From positions 96,956-160,955 of the forward strand of contig CALKBI010000024.1 in assembly GCA_937990185.1 (NCBI GenBank): a stretch of DNA of 64,000 nucleotides. The letters run 5' to 3'. This DNA is from an uncultured Neomegalonema sp. Its GTDB lineage: Bacteria; Pseudomonadota; Alphaproteobacteria; Rhodobacterales; Rhodobacteraceae. This document shows positions 45,214-53,933 of this stretch, in pieces. Each line of letters starts with the position of its first letter. Position 1 is the stretch's first letter. Under the pieces are notes generated by a model, which had not been told where the DNA came from, searched no databases, and saw nothing but the letters and a program-made list of their open reading frames with translations. The translations under genes and the position numbers were made by a program.

Positions 45214-45579
45214 TTATATCCACTGGTCCAGCGGCACAGTTTTTCCACCGCCTGCATCGCCGGTATTCACGATGCCACGCGGTTCGATGATCATGAGTTT
45301 TACTTCATTTTCCGCATAAGGCTTGTGCTCTACGCCCTTTGGGATGACGTACATCTCTCCCTGTTTGAGGGAGACCGCGCCATCACGGAAGTCAATCCGT
45401 AGCTGGCCTTCCAATACGATAAAAGTTTCGTCGGTGTCGGGATGGTCATGCCAGACAAAATCGCCCTCAACTTTTACCAGCTTGAATTGATAATCATTCA
45501 TTTCCGCTATGACTTTGGGCGACCAATGCTCTGTAAATAAGCCGAGTTTTTCTGATAGGTTTATCGGATGGTATGACAT
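45214..45579 (-). CDS. cupin-domain protein
   Basis: A 121-residue single-domain cupin. Metal ligands are in VWHDHPDTDETFIVLEG (H-x-H-x5-E) and GVEHKPYAE. The length and the closing GDAGGGKTVPLDQWI are those of a small mannose-6-phosphate-isomerase-like cupin of unknown role. Its ATG overlaps the stop of the LysE-type exporter gene, so the two form an operon controlled from the Lrp side. Confidence 0.85.
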   Translation of the reverse strand: MSYHPINLSEKLGLFTEHWSPKVIAEMNDYQFKLVKVEGDFVWHDHPDTDETFIVLEGQLRIDFRDGAVSLKQGEMYVIPKGVEHKPYAENEVKLMIIEPRGIVNTGDAGGGKTVPLDQWI

Positions 45580-46184
45580 CAGAGCTTTCCTCCGGGCAAT
45601 AGTATCGGGTAGAGTGAAGCAACCAATAACACTGCCATTAGAATATTGAAGGCGCGCAGTTTTTTAGGGTTGGTCAGAAAACGCCGCATCTGTTGCCCGA
45701 TAAACATCCACGAGCTGCAAGCCGGCAGGTTGATCACTCCGAAAATCAATGCAGTGGTCAAAATCGCTACTAAGCCTTCCGTGGGTGTGTAGACGCTAAT
45801 GGCCGTGAGAGCCATCGCCCAAGCCTTAGGATTGACCCATTGAAAGGCGCAGGCTTGCAGAAAGCTAAACGGCTTGCCTGTCTCGATTGCTTCGCTCGGC
45901 GGCGCAGCGTTTGCGATCTTCCACGCGAGATACAGCAGATACACGACGCTGAGAATCTTGAGGATGGTATAGGTGATCGGAAAAGCGTCGAAGACCTGAA
46001 TCAATCCAATGCCAACAAGGATGATCATCGCTGTAAAACCGATGCCGATACCGAGCCAATGCGGGATCGTGCGCTTGATACCAAAATTAGCCCCGGATGC
46101 CATCAGCATTAGGTTGTTTGGTCCCGGTGTCGCCGAGGAGACAAAGCAAAACGTCGCGAAAGCGAGAAAAATGTCATAAGTCAT
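45579..46184 (-). CDS. LysE/RhtB family amino-acid exporter
   Basis: A 201-residue inner-membrane exporter with six hydrophobic segments. ATG 46184 gives the conserved start MTYDIFLAFATFCFVSSATPGPNNLML, where the ATPGPNN motif in helix 1 identifies the family; the upstream frame to 46325 runs through the promoter region and is not protein. CAFQWVNPKAWAMAL is the second conserved part. It is divergent from an Lrp-type regulator, the standard arrangement for amino-acid-inducible export. The amino acid is unknown. Confidence 0.9.
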   Translation of the reverse strand: MTYDIFLAFATFCFVSSATPGPNNLMLMASGANFGIKRTIPHWLGIGIGFTAMIILVGIGLIQVFDAFPITYTILKILSVVYLLYLAWKIANAAPPSEAIETGKPFSFLQACAFQWVNPKAWAMALTAISVYTPTEGLVAILTTALIFGVINLPACSSWMFIGQQMRRFLTNPKKLRAFNILMAVLLVASLYPILLPGGKL

Positions 46185-46257
46185 GGACGGGACGTTAAGC
46201 TGATTTTGGAGATATATTGTTGCAAACATACGCATATAGGCAGTAAGTGTGCAATAA

Positions 46258-46710
46258 ATGACGAAAATTGATCCAAAAGACGATAGAATATTGCGTGAAC
46301 TGACTCGCGATGGGCGGGTGAGCAATACTGAACTGGCAGATCGCGTCGGGTTGTCGCCTTCTGCCTGTTTGCGGCGGGTTCAGGAGTTAGAGCGCATTGG
46401 AGTGATCAAGGGTTATCGGGCCGTTTTGGATCGGGATGCAATGGGCGCTGGATTCGTCGCCTATATTACTGTCGGACTCTCTGACCATTCCAAAGCTGCG
46501 CAGGAAGCATTCGAAAAATCTATCGCGCTGGCAACGCAAGTCCGCGAATGCCATAACATCACGGGTACAGTGGAATATTTGCTGAGGGTCGAAGTGTCGG
46601 ATTTGGCCGCTTATAAACATTTTCACACAGAAGTGCTTGGCACATTTCCACAGGTCAACGCGATTACCTCCTATATCGTCATGGGGTCACCGAAAGACGA
46701 ACGGGCATAA
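46258..46710 (+). CDS. Lrp/AsnC family transcriptional regulator
   Basis: A 150-residue regulator. The N-terminal helix-turn-helix runs DDRILRELTRDGRVSNTELADRVGLS with PSACLRRVQELERIGVIKGY, followed by the RAM ligand-binding domain (ITVGLSDHSKAAQEAFEKSI, HNITGTVEYLLRVEVSDLAAY). It is transcribed away from the LysE exporter across 73 bases, which should contain its operator; TTGTTGCAAACA at about 46217-46228 is AT-rich and partly symmetric. It probably activates the exporter when its amino-acid ligand accumulates. Confidence 0.92.
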   Translation: MTKIDPKDDRILRELTRDGRVSNTELADRVGLSPSACLRRVQELERIGVIKGYRAVLDRDAMGAGFVAYITVGLSDHSKAAQEAFEKSIALATQVRECHNITGTVEYLLRVEVSDLAAYKHFHTEVLGTFPQVNAITSYIVMGSPKDERA

Positions 46711-46850
46711 TCCAACGGTATCGATTTTGATCGCATAGACAGAGATAACGATTATTTTTACGCCAACTGTCACTGATCGGAATTCCCTCATTGAAATGAT
46801 CGTCTTTTCGCCTCTACGGTAGGCTCTGTTTCGGATGAAGGGTTGATGCA

Positions 46851-48116
46851 ATGACGCAGGCAGATTGGACGACAAGGGCGCAAGAAGTTCTGCCTGCAGG
46901 CGGTTTTGGTAATTTCGACCACTCAATCTTAATCCGCGAAGGTAAGGGAAGTCGCGTCTGGGATGAGGATGGTAACGAGTTTATCGATTACCTGATCGGG
47001 TCCGGCCCTATGTTGGTCGGGCATGGCCATGAAGAAGTAATCGACGCGGTGCAAGAGCAAGTCGCTAAGGGTATGACATTCTTCGCCAATAATGCAGCAG
47101 GGGTAGAACTGGCCGAAGAAATCTGCCGCGCCGTCCCTTGTGCTGAGCAAGTGCGTTATACGGCGTCGGGCGGTGAAGCGGACATGTATGCGATGCGCCT
47201 TGCCCGAGCCTATACTGGCCGCACGAAAATGATGAAGTTCGAGGGCGGTTATCACGGCATGAGCGCGGAAGCGCAGATGAGTCTTGCGCCAACAAATCTC
47301 GTTAACTTCCCCGTAGCGGTTCCCGACTCGGCAGGTATTCCTGAGAGTGTTCGCGATGAAATGCTGATCGCGCCCTTTAACGATATTGATTTCGCGCGTT
47401 CGCTGATCGCAGAGCATGGTCAAGACATTGCGGGTATCATTGTTGAGCCGCTGCAACGTGTCATTCCGCCCGCACCGGGGTTCCTAGAAGCGTTACGTGA
47501 GGAAGCCGATAAACACGGTATCGTCCTTATCTTTGATGAGGTTGTTACGGGATTTCGATTTGCTTATGGCGGCGCGCAAGAGCTGTATGGAGTGACGCCT
47601 GATCTATGCACATTGGGTAAGATCATAGGGGGCGGTTTTCCGCTCGCAGCTACAGTTGGTAAGACCGAAATCATGGCCCATTTCGATAAAGCAAAAGTCG
47701 GGGCCGAAGGATTTCTTATGCAACTTGGCACACTGAGCGGCAATCCGGTTGCATCGGTTGCAGGCTTAAAAACTATGGAGATATTGCGCCGTCCCGGTAA
47801 TTATGATCGCCTCCGCGAGATCGGTAAAACATTGCAGAATGCCTTGACTGAATCCCTTGGCAAACGGGGCATCGCGCATCAGATCGTAGGTGATCCAACA
47901 CTGTTTGATGTGGTGTTTACCGAGACTCCGATACGGAATTATCGTGATTGGCTGACGGGTAATGCCGAGATAAACGGGCGCTTCAATGCGGTCCTGCGAG
48001 AAAAGGGCATTCTAAAATCGCCCTCAAAAATGTACCCGTGTCTTGCACTCACCGACGCGGATATCAACCAGACGATTGAGGCGATTGAAGCGGCTGCTGC
48101 GAGTTTGGTCGCTTAG
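46851..48116 (+). CDS. class III aminotransferase, glutamate-1-semialdehyde type
   Basis: A 421-residue PLP enzyme of aminotransferase fold type I. Landmarks are EVLPAGGFGNFDHSILIREG, GGEADMYAMRLARAYTG, FDEVVTGFRFAYGG with the PLP-binding Asp, and the Schiff-base Lys257 in LGKIIGGGFPLAAT. It resembles glutamate-1-semialdehyde 2,1-aminomutases but lies in a catabolic setting without heme genes; many such proteins are annotated only as aspartate aminotransferase family. Transamination of the amine or amino acid processed by this cluster is plausible. AAGGG precedes the ATG. Confidence 0.86.
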   Translation: MTQADWTTRAQEVLPAGGFGNFDHSILIREGKGSRVWDEDGNEFIDYLIGSGPMLVGHGHEEVIDAVQEQVAKGMTFFANNAAGVELAEEICRAVPCAEQVRYTASGGEADMYAMRLARAYTGRTKMMKFEGGYHGMSAEAQMSLAPTNLVNFPVAVPDSAGIPESVRDEMLIAPFNDIDFARSLIAEHGQDIAGIIVEPLQRVIPPAPGFLEALREEADKHGIVLIFDEVVTGFRFAYGGAQELYGVTPDLCTLGKIIGGGFPLAATVGKTEIMAHFDKAKVGAEGFLMQLGTLSGNPVASVAGLKTMEILRRPGNYDRLREIGKTLQNALTESLGKRGIAHQIVGDPTLFDVVFTETPIRNYRDWLTGNAEINGRFNAVLREKGILKSPSKMYPCLALTDADINQTIEAIEAAAASLVA

Positions 48117-48118
48117 AA

Positions 48119-48343
48119 ATGCCGCCAAAACTTGCCCCGATTTTGTTTGGTTTTCTATTGTCGGGGTTTATGTCGTTGATTGTGTCAGGCGTGTCGACAG
48201 TTCGTGTGCTCGGCCTTGTTGATGGTATTTTTGGTGCGTGGATGGCGAATTGGGCCTCGTCTTGGCTTGTTGCTTTTCCAACGGTACTGGTGGTTGCGCC
48301 TGTGGTTCGTAAAATAGTGGCTCGGTTAACGACAGAGCCGTGA
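48119..48343 (+). CDS. DUF2798 small membrane protein
   Basis: A 74-residue protein with two membrane helices (LAPILFGFLLSGFMSLIVS and a second in WLVAFPTVLVVAPVV) joined by a segment with WMANWASSW, the pattern of DUF2798. Function unknown. It begins two bases after the aminotransferase stop, so it is probably co-translated. Confidence 0.75.
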   Translation: MPPKLAPILFGFLLSGFMSLIVSGVSTVRVLGLVDGIFGAWMANWASSWLVAFPTVLVVAPVVRKIVARLTTEP

Positions 48344-48362
48344 ATTGCCGCCGGTCAAAACC

Positions 48363-49781
48363 CTATGGTCGCCAAGGAAATCTCCAAGCCGTGCTGGTAT
48401 CGCGCGGAAATCCATAGGATACGTCCGGTGTGAGGCTGGTCGGATTCGTGTTCGCATCTAGAACAGGTTCAAGGCCGAGTCTTTCAGGATCAAGACGCCC
48501 CATTGCGGCAAGCAAAGAATAGGATGCAACATTAACGTTGCGAACGGCTTGCACCAGTTGAATTTGCGCGGTGAGCAATTCGGCCTCCGCGTTCAAAACG
48601 TCTAGTGTGTCCCGCGAACCGACGCGAAGCTCCTCACTGACCCCTTCGAGTGCGATTTCGGCTGCCCGAACGCGCAATAAACCTGCCTCGATACTCGCCC
48701 GCGCGGTGACAAGCGATTGCCAAGATGTGTTCACGTTAAGCTGCACTGTGCGAACAGCATCATGATAAAGCGCCCGCGCTTGGCTTGCATTGTGGCGCGC
48801 TTGGCGAACCTGCGCATCAACTAGGCCGCCCTGATAGATCGGCGCATTCAAAGTCAAAGTCAGGCCAACCGTAGCGCTGCGGGTGTCACTCGAGTCGTTT
48901 GAAAGAAAACTGTCCCCGATGAGGCTGTCTGACAGGGTTCCTGTCAGGTTTCCTTGAAGATCCAAAGTCGGCAATTTCCCGGAAATGGCAGCACGGATTG
49001 CAAACACGGCTGCCCGCTCATTTGCGCGTGCAGCACGGATGGTCGGTTGGGTTGCTATCGCGTCAGTTTCAGCAGCAGCTAAAGATTCCGGTATTTTCGG
49101 CAAGGATTCAGGCGGTTCCAACTCGGTCGGGAGGCGTCCGACAGCGTTTCGATAAGTTGCCGCGCTTGTACGCAATGTACCTTCGGCTTGGATAAGATCT
49201 GAGTTTGCTGCGGCCACACGAGACTCAGATTGCGCGACATCTGTGAGCGTAACCTCACCGACTTCGAAGCGGACCTTACTTGCCGTAAGTTCTTCTTGAA
49301 GATTCGCTAAGTTCGCTCTTGTTAGCTCGCGAATTTCTTTGTCACGCAGAACGTCGAAGAATGCCTGAATCGCAGAGAGGAGAGTTTGTTGTTCTGTCGC
49401 GTTGAGGTTCGCATAAGCCGCTTCGACATTTGCCTCGGCTTGACTGACCAGATTCGCGGTTTGGCCACCATCATAAATATTGTACTGGCCGATAAGGTTA
49501 CCGGTCAGTGGTCGCGACGAACTAGGGCCCTGAATCTGGCTATTACGTTCGGTAATGCGCTGATTGATGGTTTGCTGTAATTGAACAACGAGCGTTGGCA
49601 GGAATCCAGCTTTAGCAATAGGGACACTCTCGCCAAGCGAACGTAAATTTGCTCTGGCGGCTTCTACAGCCGGATTGAAATAGTATGCATCCCGCATCGC
49701 GTCATAAAGCGTCTCCGCGCGAACGGGCGCGGCCATCGCCATGAGGGCGGCTAATGATAAAGCGAAAGCCCTTACACTCAT
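48363..49781 (-). CDS. tolC: TolC-family outer-membrane channel protein
   Basis: A 472-residue outer-membrane efflux protein with signal peptide MSVRAFALSLAALMAMAAPVRA. The mature part begins ETLYDAMRDAYYFNPAVEAAR, the usual TolC start, and shows two homologous halves rich in Q, A and N coiled coil (RANLANLQEELTASKVRFEVGEVT and RVRAAEIALEGVSEELRVGS each in conserved places). VTLTDVAQSESRV and RDTLDVLNAEAELL are the paired signature turns. It serves as the exit duct for type I secretion or tripartite pumps; the partner pump is not in the window. It lies 55 bases downstream of the OmpA-like lipoprotein, possibly co-transcribed. Confidence 0.93.
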   Translation of the reverse strand: MSVRAFALSLAALMAMAAPVRAETLYDAMRDAYYFNPAVEAARANLRSLGESVPIAKAGFLPTLVVQLQQTINQRITERNSQIQGPSSSRPLTGNLIGQYNIYDGGQTANLVSQAEANVEAAYANLNATEQQTLLSAIQAFFDVLRDKEIRELTRANLANLQEELTASKVRFEVGEVTLTDVAQSESRVAAANSDLIQAEGTLRTSAATYRNAVGRLPTELEPPESLPKIPESLAAAETDAIATQPTIRAARANERAAVFAIRAAISGKLPTLDLQGNLTGTLSDSLIGDSFLSNDSSDTRSATVGLTLTLNAPIYQGGLVDAQVRQARHNASQARALYHDAVRTVQLNVNTSWQSLVTARASIEAGLLRVRAAEIALEGVSEELRVGSRDTLDVLNAEAELLTAQIQLVQAVRNVNVASYSLLAAMGRLDPERLGLEPVLDANTNPTSLTPDVSYGFPRDTSTAWRFPWRP

Positions 49782-49836
49782 ATTGCGTTCCCTGCTCTCA
49801 ATGTTCTTGGGCTAATTGCGTTTGTTTCAAACACGA

Positions 49837-50796
49837 TCAGGTGTTGTTGAGAAGAGGGTCGTTCAACAACGGATCATTCAGCAATGGATCATTGAGAAGG
49901 GGGTCGTTTAACAGGGGATCGCCTGAGGGAAGATCGTTCAAGACTGGATCATTCAAAAGTTCGTCTATCGAGCTTTCCCTTGTTGCCGGAGCGACGAAAG
50001 TTGAGTCCTGATCGAAGCCGACACTGGAGAAGGCTTGTGGCTCTAAGACGGTCACGGTGCGACGGTTTTGGCTCCATGCAGCTTCGTCCGAACCTAGAAT
50101 TTCAGGGCGCTCTTTCCCGTAAGAGAGTTTCCGAAGGCGCTCTCCAGCGATACCCAATGCAGTGAAATAGCCACGAACAGCGCTGGCGCGACTTTCACCA
50201 AGAGCGATATTGTATTCGCGCGTTCCACGTTCGTCTGCATGACCCTCGATTGTTACATTTATATTTGGATGAACAGTAAGCCATGCGGCTTGCTTACGAA
50301 GTGTTTCACGAGCCGCTTCGTTTAACTCAGAGCTGTTTGTATCGAAATATGCGGTCGCTCCAATATCAGCATCAAAGAATGCGGGTGTGCCGTCGTCGCC
50401 GGTAAAAGTAATTGCTGAGGAAAGAGCAGCTTCATTGCTTAGATCTAGGCCTGTTCCCTCGAGTAGTTGTTGATCAGCGACACTAAAATCAGACAATGAC
50501 GTATCAACCGAGATTGTATCGTTTGGGAATGGACCTGACTCATCAACAGTGACGGGATCGGTAGTTCCAAAAACACCTGTGCTGCCGCCGCCAATTACGT
50601 TTCCGGATGAGCTGAATCCCGAGTCGGGTTGCGCTGGTCCGAACGTATTGAAGCCAACTGCAGTGGCGTTTGATGTTGGTTCAGGGCCTGTTTCGGGCGT
50701 AAGTCCAGCCGATGAAAGGATTTGAGAACAACCACTGAGCACAAGCAAGGCGAGGCAAAGGCCACATGAACCCTGCGAAAGTGAACTCTTAATCAT
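49837..50796 (-). CDS. OmpA/Pal-type lipoprotein with C-terminal pentapeptide repeats
   Basis: A 319-residue lipoprotein. The lipobox is LSGC with Cys23 after MIKSSLSQGSCGLCLALLVL. Residues about 25-135 are a Gly/Ser/Thr-rich, low-complexity linker. The OmpA domain (about 140-255) has FFDADIGATAYFDTNSSEL, VTIEGHADERGTREYNIALGES and YGKERPEILGSDEAAWSQNRR, the Pal-type peptidoglycan-binding residues. After it comes an unusual tail of eight five-residue units (DELLN, DPVLN, DLPSG, then five DPLLN). It is not in a tol-pal operon, so it is a Pal paralogue rather than Pal itself, next to a TolC-family gene. Confidence 0.88.
   Translation of the reverse strand: MIKSSLSQGSCGLCLALLVLSGCSQILSSAGLTPETGPEPTSNATAVGFNTFGPAQPDSGFSSSGNVIGGGSTGVFGTTDPVTVDESGPFPNDTISVDTSLSDFSVADQQLLEGTGLDLSNEAALSSAITFTGDDGTPAFFDADIGATAYFDTNSSELNEAARETLRKQAAWLTVHPNINVTIEGHADERGTREYNIALGESRASAVRGYFTALGIAGERLRKLSYGKERPEILGSDEAAWSQNRRTVTVLEPQAFSSVGFDQDSTFVAPATRESSIDELLNDPVLNDLPSGDPLLNDPLLNDPLLNDPLLNDPLLNNT
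49846..49965 (-). repeat. eight in-phase 15-base coding repeats
   Basis: Eight successive 15-base units encode the C-terminal pentads of the OmpA-like lipoprotein. The five DPLLN units differ from each other at synonymous positions, so the amino-acid pattern has been kept while the DNA diverged. Confidence 0.85.
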
Positions 50797-51017
50797 AACG
50801 GTCTGCCTCTATATTTCGACGTGGTGTACTACAACTAACGTCTGGCTGACGATATGGTAGCAAATCTGACGTGATTGTTAAATCGCCGTACACGGAATCA
50901 GTTAACCGAAAGTGTGGCGCTGCAAACATGCAACGCTAAAATAATGATTTAAGTTCCTTTCGAATTGAAATTACTTAACTTTTTATCTGATCAACCCTTC
51001 TTTGACCGGAGGGCTGA

Positions 51018-52421
51018 TTGCGGGCAATGTCTATATTTATGACATCGACTGTAGAAATTCCTGTCTGGTTGGCGGTTCTGGCCGGGGCGCTCGGGCTTTT
51101 CGGCTTGTTAGACCGGATTATCGGCCCATCTTTGCGTTGGTTCTTTCGCAAAAGGGTCAATAGGGCCATCGACAAGCTCAATGAACGCTTGGACCTGAAA
51201 ATCCAACCGTTCAAATTGACCAAGCGCAAAGTGCTTATAGATCGTCTCGTATTTGACCCCGAAGTGATGGCTGCGGTTGAAGCGCATGTTGCGGAAGAGG
51301 GTGTTCCGCGCGAGGTAGCTGTTGAGAAGGTCGAACGTTATGCCCGAGAGACTGTGCCAGCTTTTTCCGCTTTTGCTTATTTCGGTTTCGGGATGCGGTT
51401 TTCTCGGTGGGTATCCCAAGCGCTCTATCGTGTGCGGATCGGCGTCTATGATGACGAGAAACTAAGCGCCATCGACCCTGAGGCGGCGGTTGTCTTTGTC
51501 ATGAACCACCGCTCCAACATTGATTACCTGCTCGTGACTTATTTGGCCTCGCAACGCACATCTTTGTCTTATGCCGTGGGAGAGTGGGCGAATGTCTGGG
51601 GTCTGCGGCAAGTTATCCGGGCGATGGGCGCGTATTTTATCCGGCGAAAATCTCGCAATCCTCTCTATCGAAAGGTAGTGGCCCGCTACATCAAGATGGC
51701 CGTTGATGGCGGCGTGACACAGGCCATGTTTCCAGAGGGTGGATTGACGCGGGATGGCAAACTCCAACCTGCTAAACTGGGCTTGATCTCTTATATATGC
51801 GATGGATTTGAGGCTGGTGTTTCGCGGGATATTGTTTTTGTCCCGGTGGGCTTGAATTATGACCGAGTAATCGAAGACCGCATTTTGTTGGAAACCATTG
51901 CAGACGAAAAGCAACCGCGCTTTAACGCAGGGCCATTCTCCGCAATCAAGTTTGTTCTGCGCATGATGTGGATGAAGGCGACAGGGCGGCTTTATCGTTT
52001 TGGCTATGCATGCGTTAGTTTTGGAACGCCGCTGTCTTTAACCGAATACGCAGCGGGTCGCGATGTCGATATTGAGGCATTGGGCGCAAACTTGATGGAA
52101 CGGGTCGGTAACGTGGTTCCGGTTCTCCCTGTCTCGTTGGTGGCCACCGTGTTGTTGGAGGCGGAAAAGGCATTGTCTCCGTTGGAGTTAAAATCTGCTG
52201 TGGCAAGGTTGATTGCTGAATTGAAAGCTGAGGGTGCGCATCTACACATCCCTCGAAATGACGATGATTACGCTGTCGATGTAGGCTTGCGTATGATGCG
52301 AATGCGGCGGCTCGTCATTGAAGACGATACTGGTTTAAAAGCGAACCCCGATGAAGAAAGCGTCCTAAGCTATTATGCAAATGCGATTGCACATTTGGGT
52401 CGAGTGAGCGTTGATGTATAG
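51018..52421 (+). CDS. PlsB-like glycerol-3-phosphate acyltransferase
   Basis: A 467-residue membrane-bound acyltransferase of the PlsC/PlsB superfamily. The catalytic H-x4-D box is NHRSNIDYLLV, the glycerophosphate-binding block is AMFPEGGLTRDGKLQPAKLG, and VPVGLNYDRVIEDR is the following PlsB-like block. An N-terminal hydrophobic segment (VWLAVLAGALGLFGLL) anchors it. The arrangement recalls PlsB, but at about half of E. coli PlsB length. The frame can start at TTG 51018, with GGAGG at 5-base spacing, or ATG 51027, which is 14 bases past it; the first fits the ribosome binding site better. Confidence 0.85.
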   Translation: MRAMSIFMTSTVEIPVWLAVLAGALGLFGLLDRIIGPSLRWFFRKRVNRAIDKLNERLDLKIQPFKLTKRKVLIDRLVFDPEVMAAVEAHVAEEGVPREVAVEKVERYARETVPAFSAFAYFGFGMRFSRWVSQALYRVRIGVYDDEKLSAIDPEAAVVFVMNHRSNIDYLLVTYLASQRTSLSYAVGEWANVWGLRQVIRAMGAYFIRRKSRNPLYRKVVARYIKMAVDGGVTQAMFPEGGLTRDGKLQPAKLGLISYICDGFEAGVSRDIVFVPVGLNYDRVIEDRILLETIADEKQPRFNAGPFSAIKFVLRMMWMKATGRLYRFGYACVSFGTPLSLTEYAAGRDVDIEALGANLMERVGNVVPVLPVSLVATVLLEAEKALSPLELKSAVARLIAELKAEGAHLHIPRNDDDYAVDVGLRMMRMRRLVIEDDTGLKANPDEESVLSYYANAIAHLGRVSVDV

Positions 52422-52471
52422 CAGCTTCGTTAGGAATTTTCCGCGCCCATCCAAAGTTTTGGAAAACAGTG

Positions 52472-53044
52472 ATGACTCAAAACCCTAATCTTAACGAGGT
52501 CGATTGGTCTACATTGCCACAGCCTGAGGATGATGGTGCGGCGGCGCATCTGATTGGAATGAAGCTCCCATCAATAAAACTGATGTCAACAACTGGTGAT
52601 TTTGTTGATCTTTCGCAATTGGTTGGGCGAAGTGTGGTTTACGCTTATCCAATGACGGGTCGTCCCGATACGCCCCTACCTGATGGGTGGGACGACATTC
52701 CGGGTGCTAGGGGGTGCACGCCACAATCTTGCGCGTTTCGTGACCATGCGGCAGAACTTGCCAAATTAAATGTCGAGCATCTCTTCGGGCTGTCCACTCA
52801 AGATACGCCCTATCAAAAAGAGGCAGCAGAACGCCTGCATCTCCCGTTTCCGCTTTTGAGTGATAAGGATCAATCCCTCGTGACGGCTCTTCGGTTGCCG
52901 ATGATGCGCGTTGGAGGCATGGTTTTGAATAAGCGCCTGACGATGATCTTGAAAGACGGTTCAATCGAGCATGTTTTCTATCCGGTATTTCCTCCGGATC
53001 GCAGTTCCTTGGATGTTATCACTTGGCTTAGGCATCATTCATGA
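52472..53044 (+). CDS. PrxQ/BCP-type peroxiredoxin
   Basis: A 190-residue thiol peroxidase. The motif GARGCTPQSCAFRDHAAEL aligns with the PrxQ/BCP active site (GCT-x3-C-x-FRD), so the first Cys would be the peroxidatic and the second, five residues on, the resolving Cys. VYAYPMTGRPD before it and HLPFPLLSDKDQSLVTAL after it match the family. It reduces peroxides with thioredoxin as usual donor. ATG 52472 is chosen; GTG one codon upstream is possible. Confidence 0.87.
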   Translation: MTQNPNLNEVDWSTLPQPEDDGAAAHLIGMKLPSIKLMSTTGDFVDLSQLVGRSVVYAYPMTGRPDTPLPDGWDDIPGARGCTPQSCAFRDHAAELAKLNVEHLFGLSTQDTPYQKEAAERLHLPFPLLSDKDQSLVTALRLPMMRVGGMVLNKRLTMILKDGSIEHVFYPVFPPDRSSLDVITWLRHHS

Positions 53045-53218
53045 TGATGCCGTCATTTGTTTCATAGCAACGTCAGCGACGAACTTTGCTTTTGAAATAA
53101 TGTGCTCTGCTCTAATGAGTTTACGGCCTAATCTCGGTTATGCGGTTTTGCCGACCTTGATTTAACCCCATCGTGCGGTAGTTCGACTGATAATATATTT
53201 GGCGGAGGGAACCGTTCT

Positions 53219-53272
53219 ATGGCGATCACTAGAAACTCGCCTTTTCAGCGTCGGCGAAACCGTCGATGCTGA
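53219..53272 (+). CDS. 17-codon Arg-rich leader ORF before the Att-type ABC ATPase
   Basis: ATG 53219 follows a strong ribosome binding site (GGAGGG, 53204-53209). The encoded peptide MAITRNSPFQRRRNRRC is very basic. Its TGA (53270-53272) overlaps the ATPase start ATG (53266) by seven bases, and the ATPase start has no Shine-Dalgarno of its own. Translation of the leader could therefore be required to bring ribosomes to the ATPase gene. The frame is too short to judge by coding statistics. Confidence 0.45.
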   Translation: MAITRNSPFQRRRNRRC

Positions 53273-53919
53273 TTGTTGAAGACCTCCATAAGACCTATTC
53301 GACACCGCAAGGGCCGCTTCCGGTCCTGAGGGGGGCAAACCTAACGCTCGGTGATGGTGAAACATTGGCCATGATGGGCGATTCAGGTTCCGGTAAAAGC
53401 ACCTTGCTGCATCTTGTTGCCGGATTAGACGCAGCAGACGCCGGTACAATCCGTCTAGGCGAGACTGACATTGCCGCCCTCGACGATGCCGCCCGCGCGC
53501 TTTTGCGGCGCAACCGTATTGGGGTCGTCTTTCAACAATTCAATTTGATTGCCAGTCTTACTGTTCAAGCCAATCTTGCTTTTCAGGCAAAGTTGGCTGG
53601 GCGGTACGATGAAAGCTGGCAAAGTGAACTTACAGAACGTCTCGGGCTGTCTGACGTCGGAGCGCGATACCCGGAGCAGTTATCTGGCGGACAACAACAG
53701 CGCGTGGCGATAGGGCGCGCGCTCGCCGCGAGACCGGAATTACTTCTAACGGATGAACCGACGGGCAATCTTGATGTAGAAACCGGCGAGGCCGTCATGC
53801 AATTGACTCTCGACCTAGTGGCTCGCACTGGCTGTACGCTTTTAATGGTGACGCACAGCGCATCCATTGCTGGTATGCTCGCGCGGCAAGTTCGACTTGA
53901 TCGCGGGCGGTTGGTTTGA
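53266..53919 (+). CDS. ABC transporter ATPase, LolD/AttE type
   Basis: A 217-residue ATPase with Walker A GDSGSGKST (38-46), signature LSGGQQQRVAIGRAL, Walker B ELLLTDEPTGNLD, and the short MacB/LolD-type C-terminus. The TDEPTGNLD form marks the MacB/FtsE/LolD branch, which works with FtsX-type permeases. The FtsX permease and AttH-like genes follow at once, so it is the motor of an AttEFGH-like complex. Confidence 0.92.
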   Translation: MLIVEDLHKTYSTPQGPLPVLRGANLTLGDGETLAMMGDSGSGKSTLLHLVAGLDAADAGTIRLGETDIAALDDAARALLRRNRIGVVFQQFNLIASLTVQANLAFQAKLAGRYDESWQSELTERLGLSDVGARYPEQLSGGQQQRVAIGRALAARPELLLTDEPTGNLDVETGEAVMQLTLDLVARTGCTLLMVTHSASIAGMLARQVRLDRGRLV

Positions 53920-53933
53920 ATGGAGGTTTTTGA

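Noticed and set aside
49754..50011. Pentapeptide-like protein (RGSFN/NGSFS repeats) on the plus strand
   Set aside because: It is the antisense image of the DPLLN-encoding repeats of the OmpA-like lipoprotein, with no plausible start.
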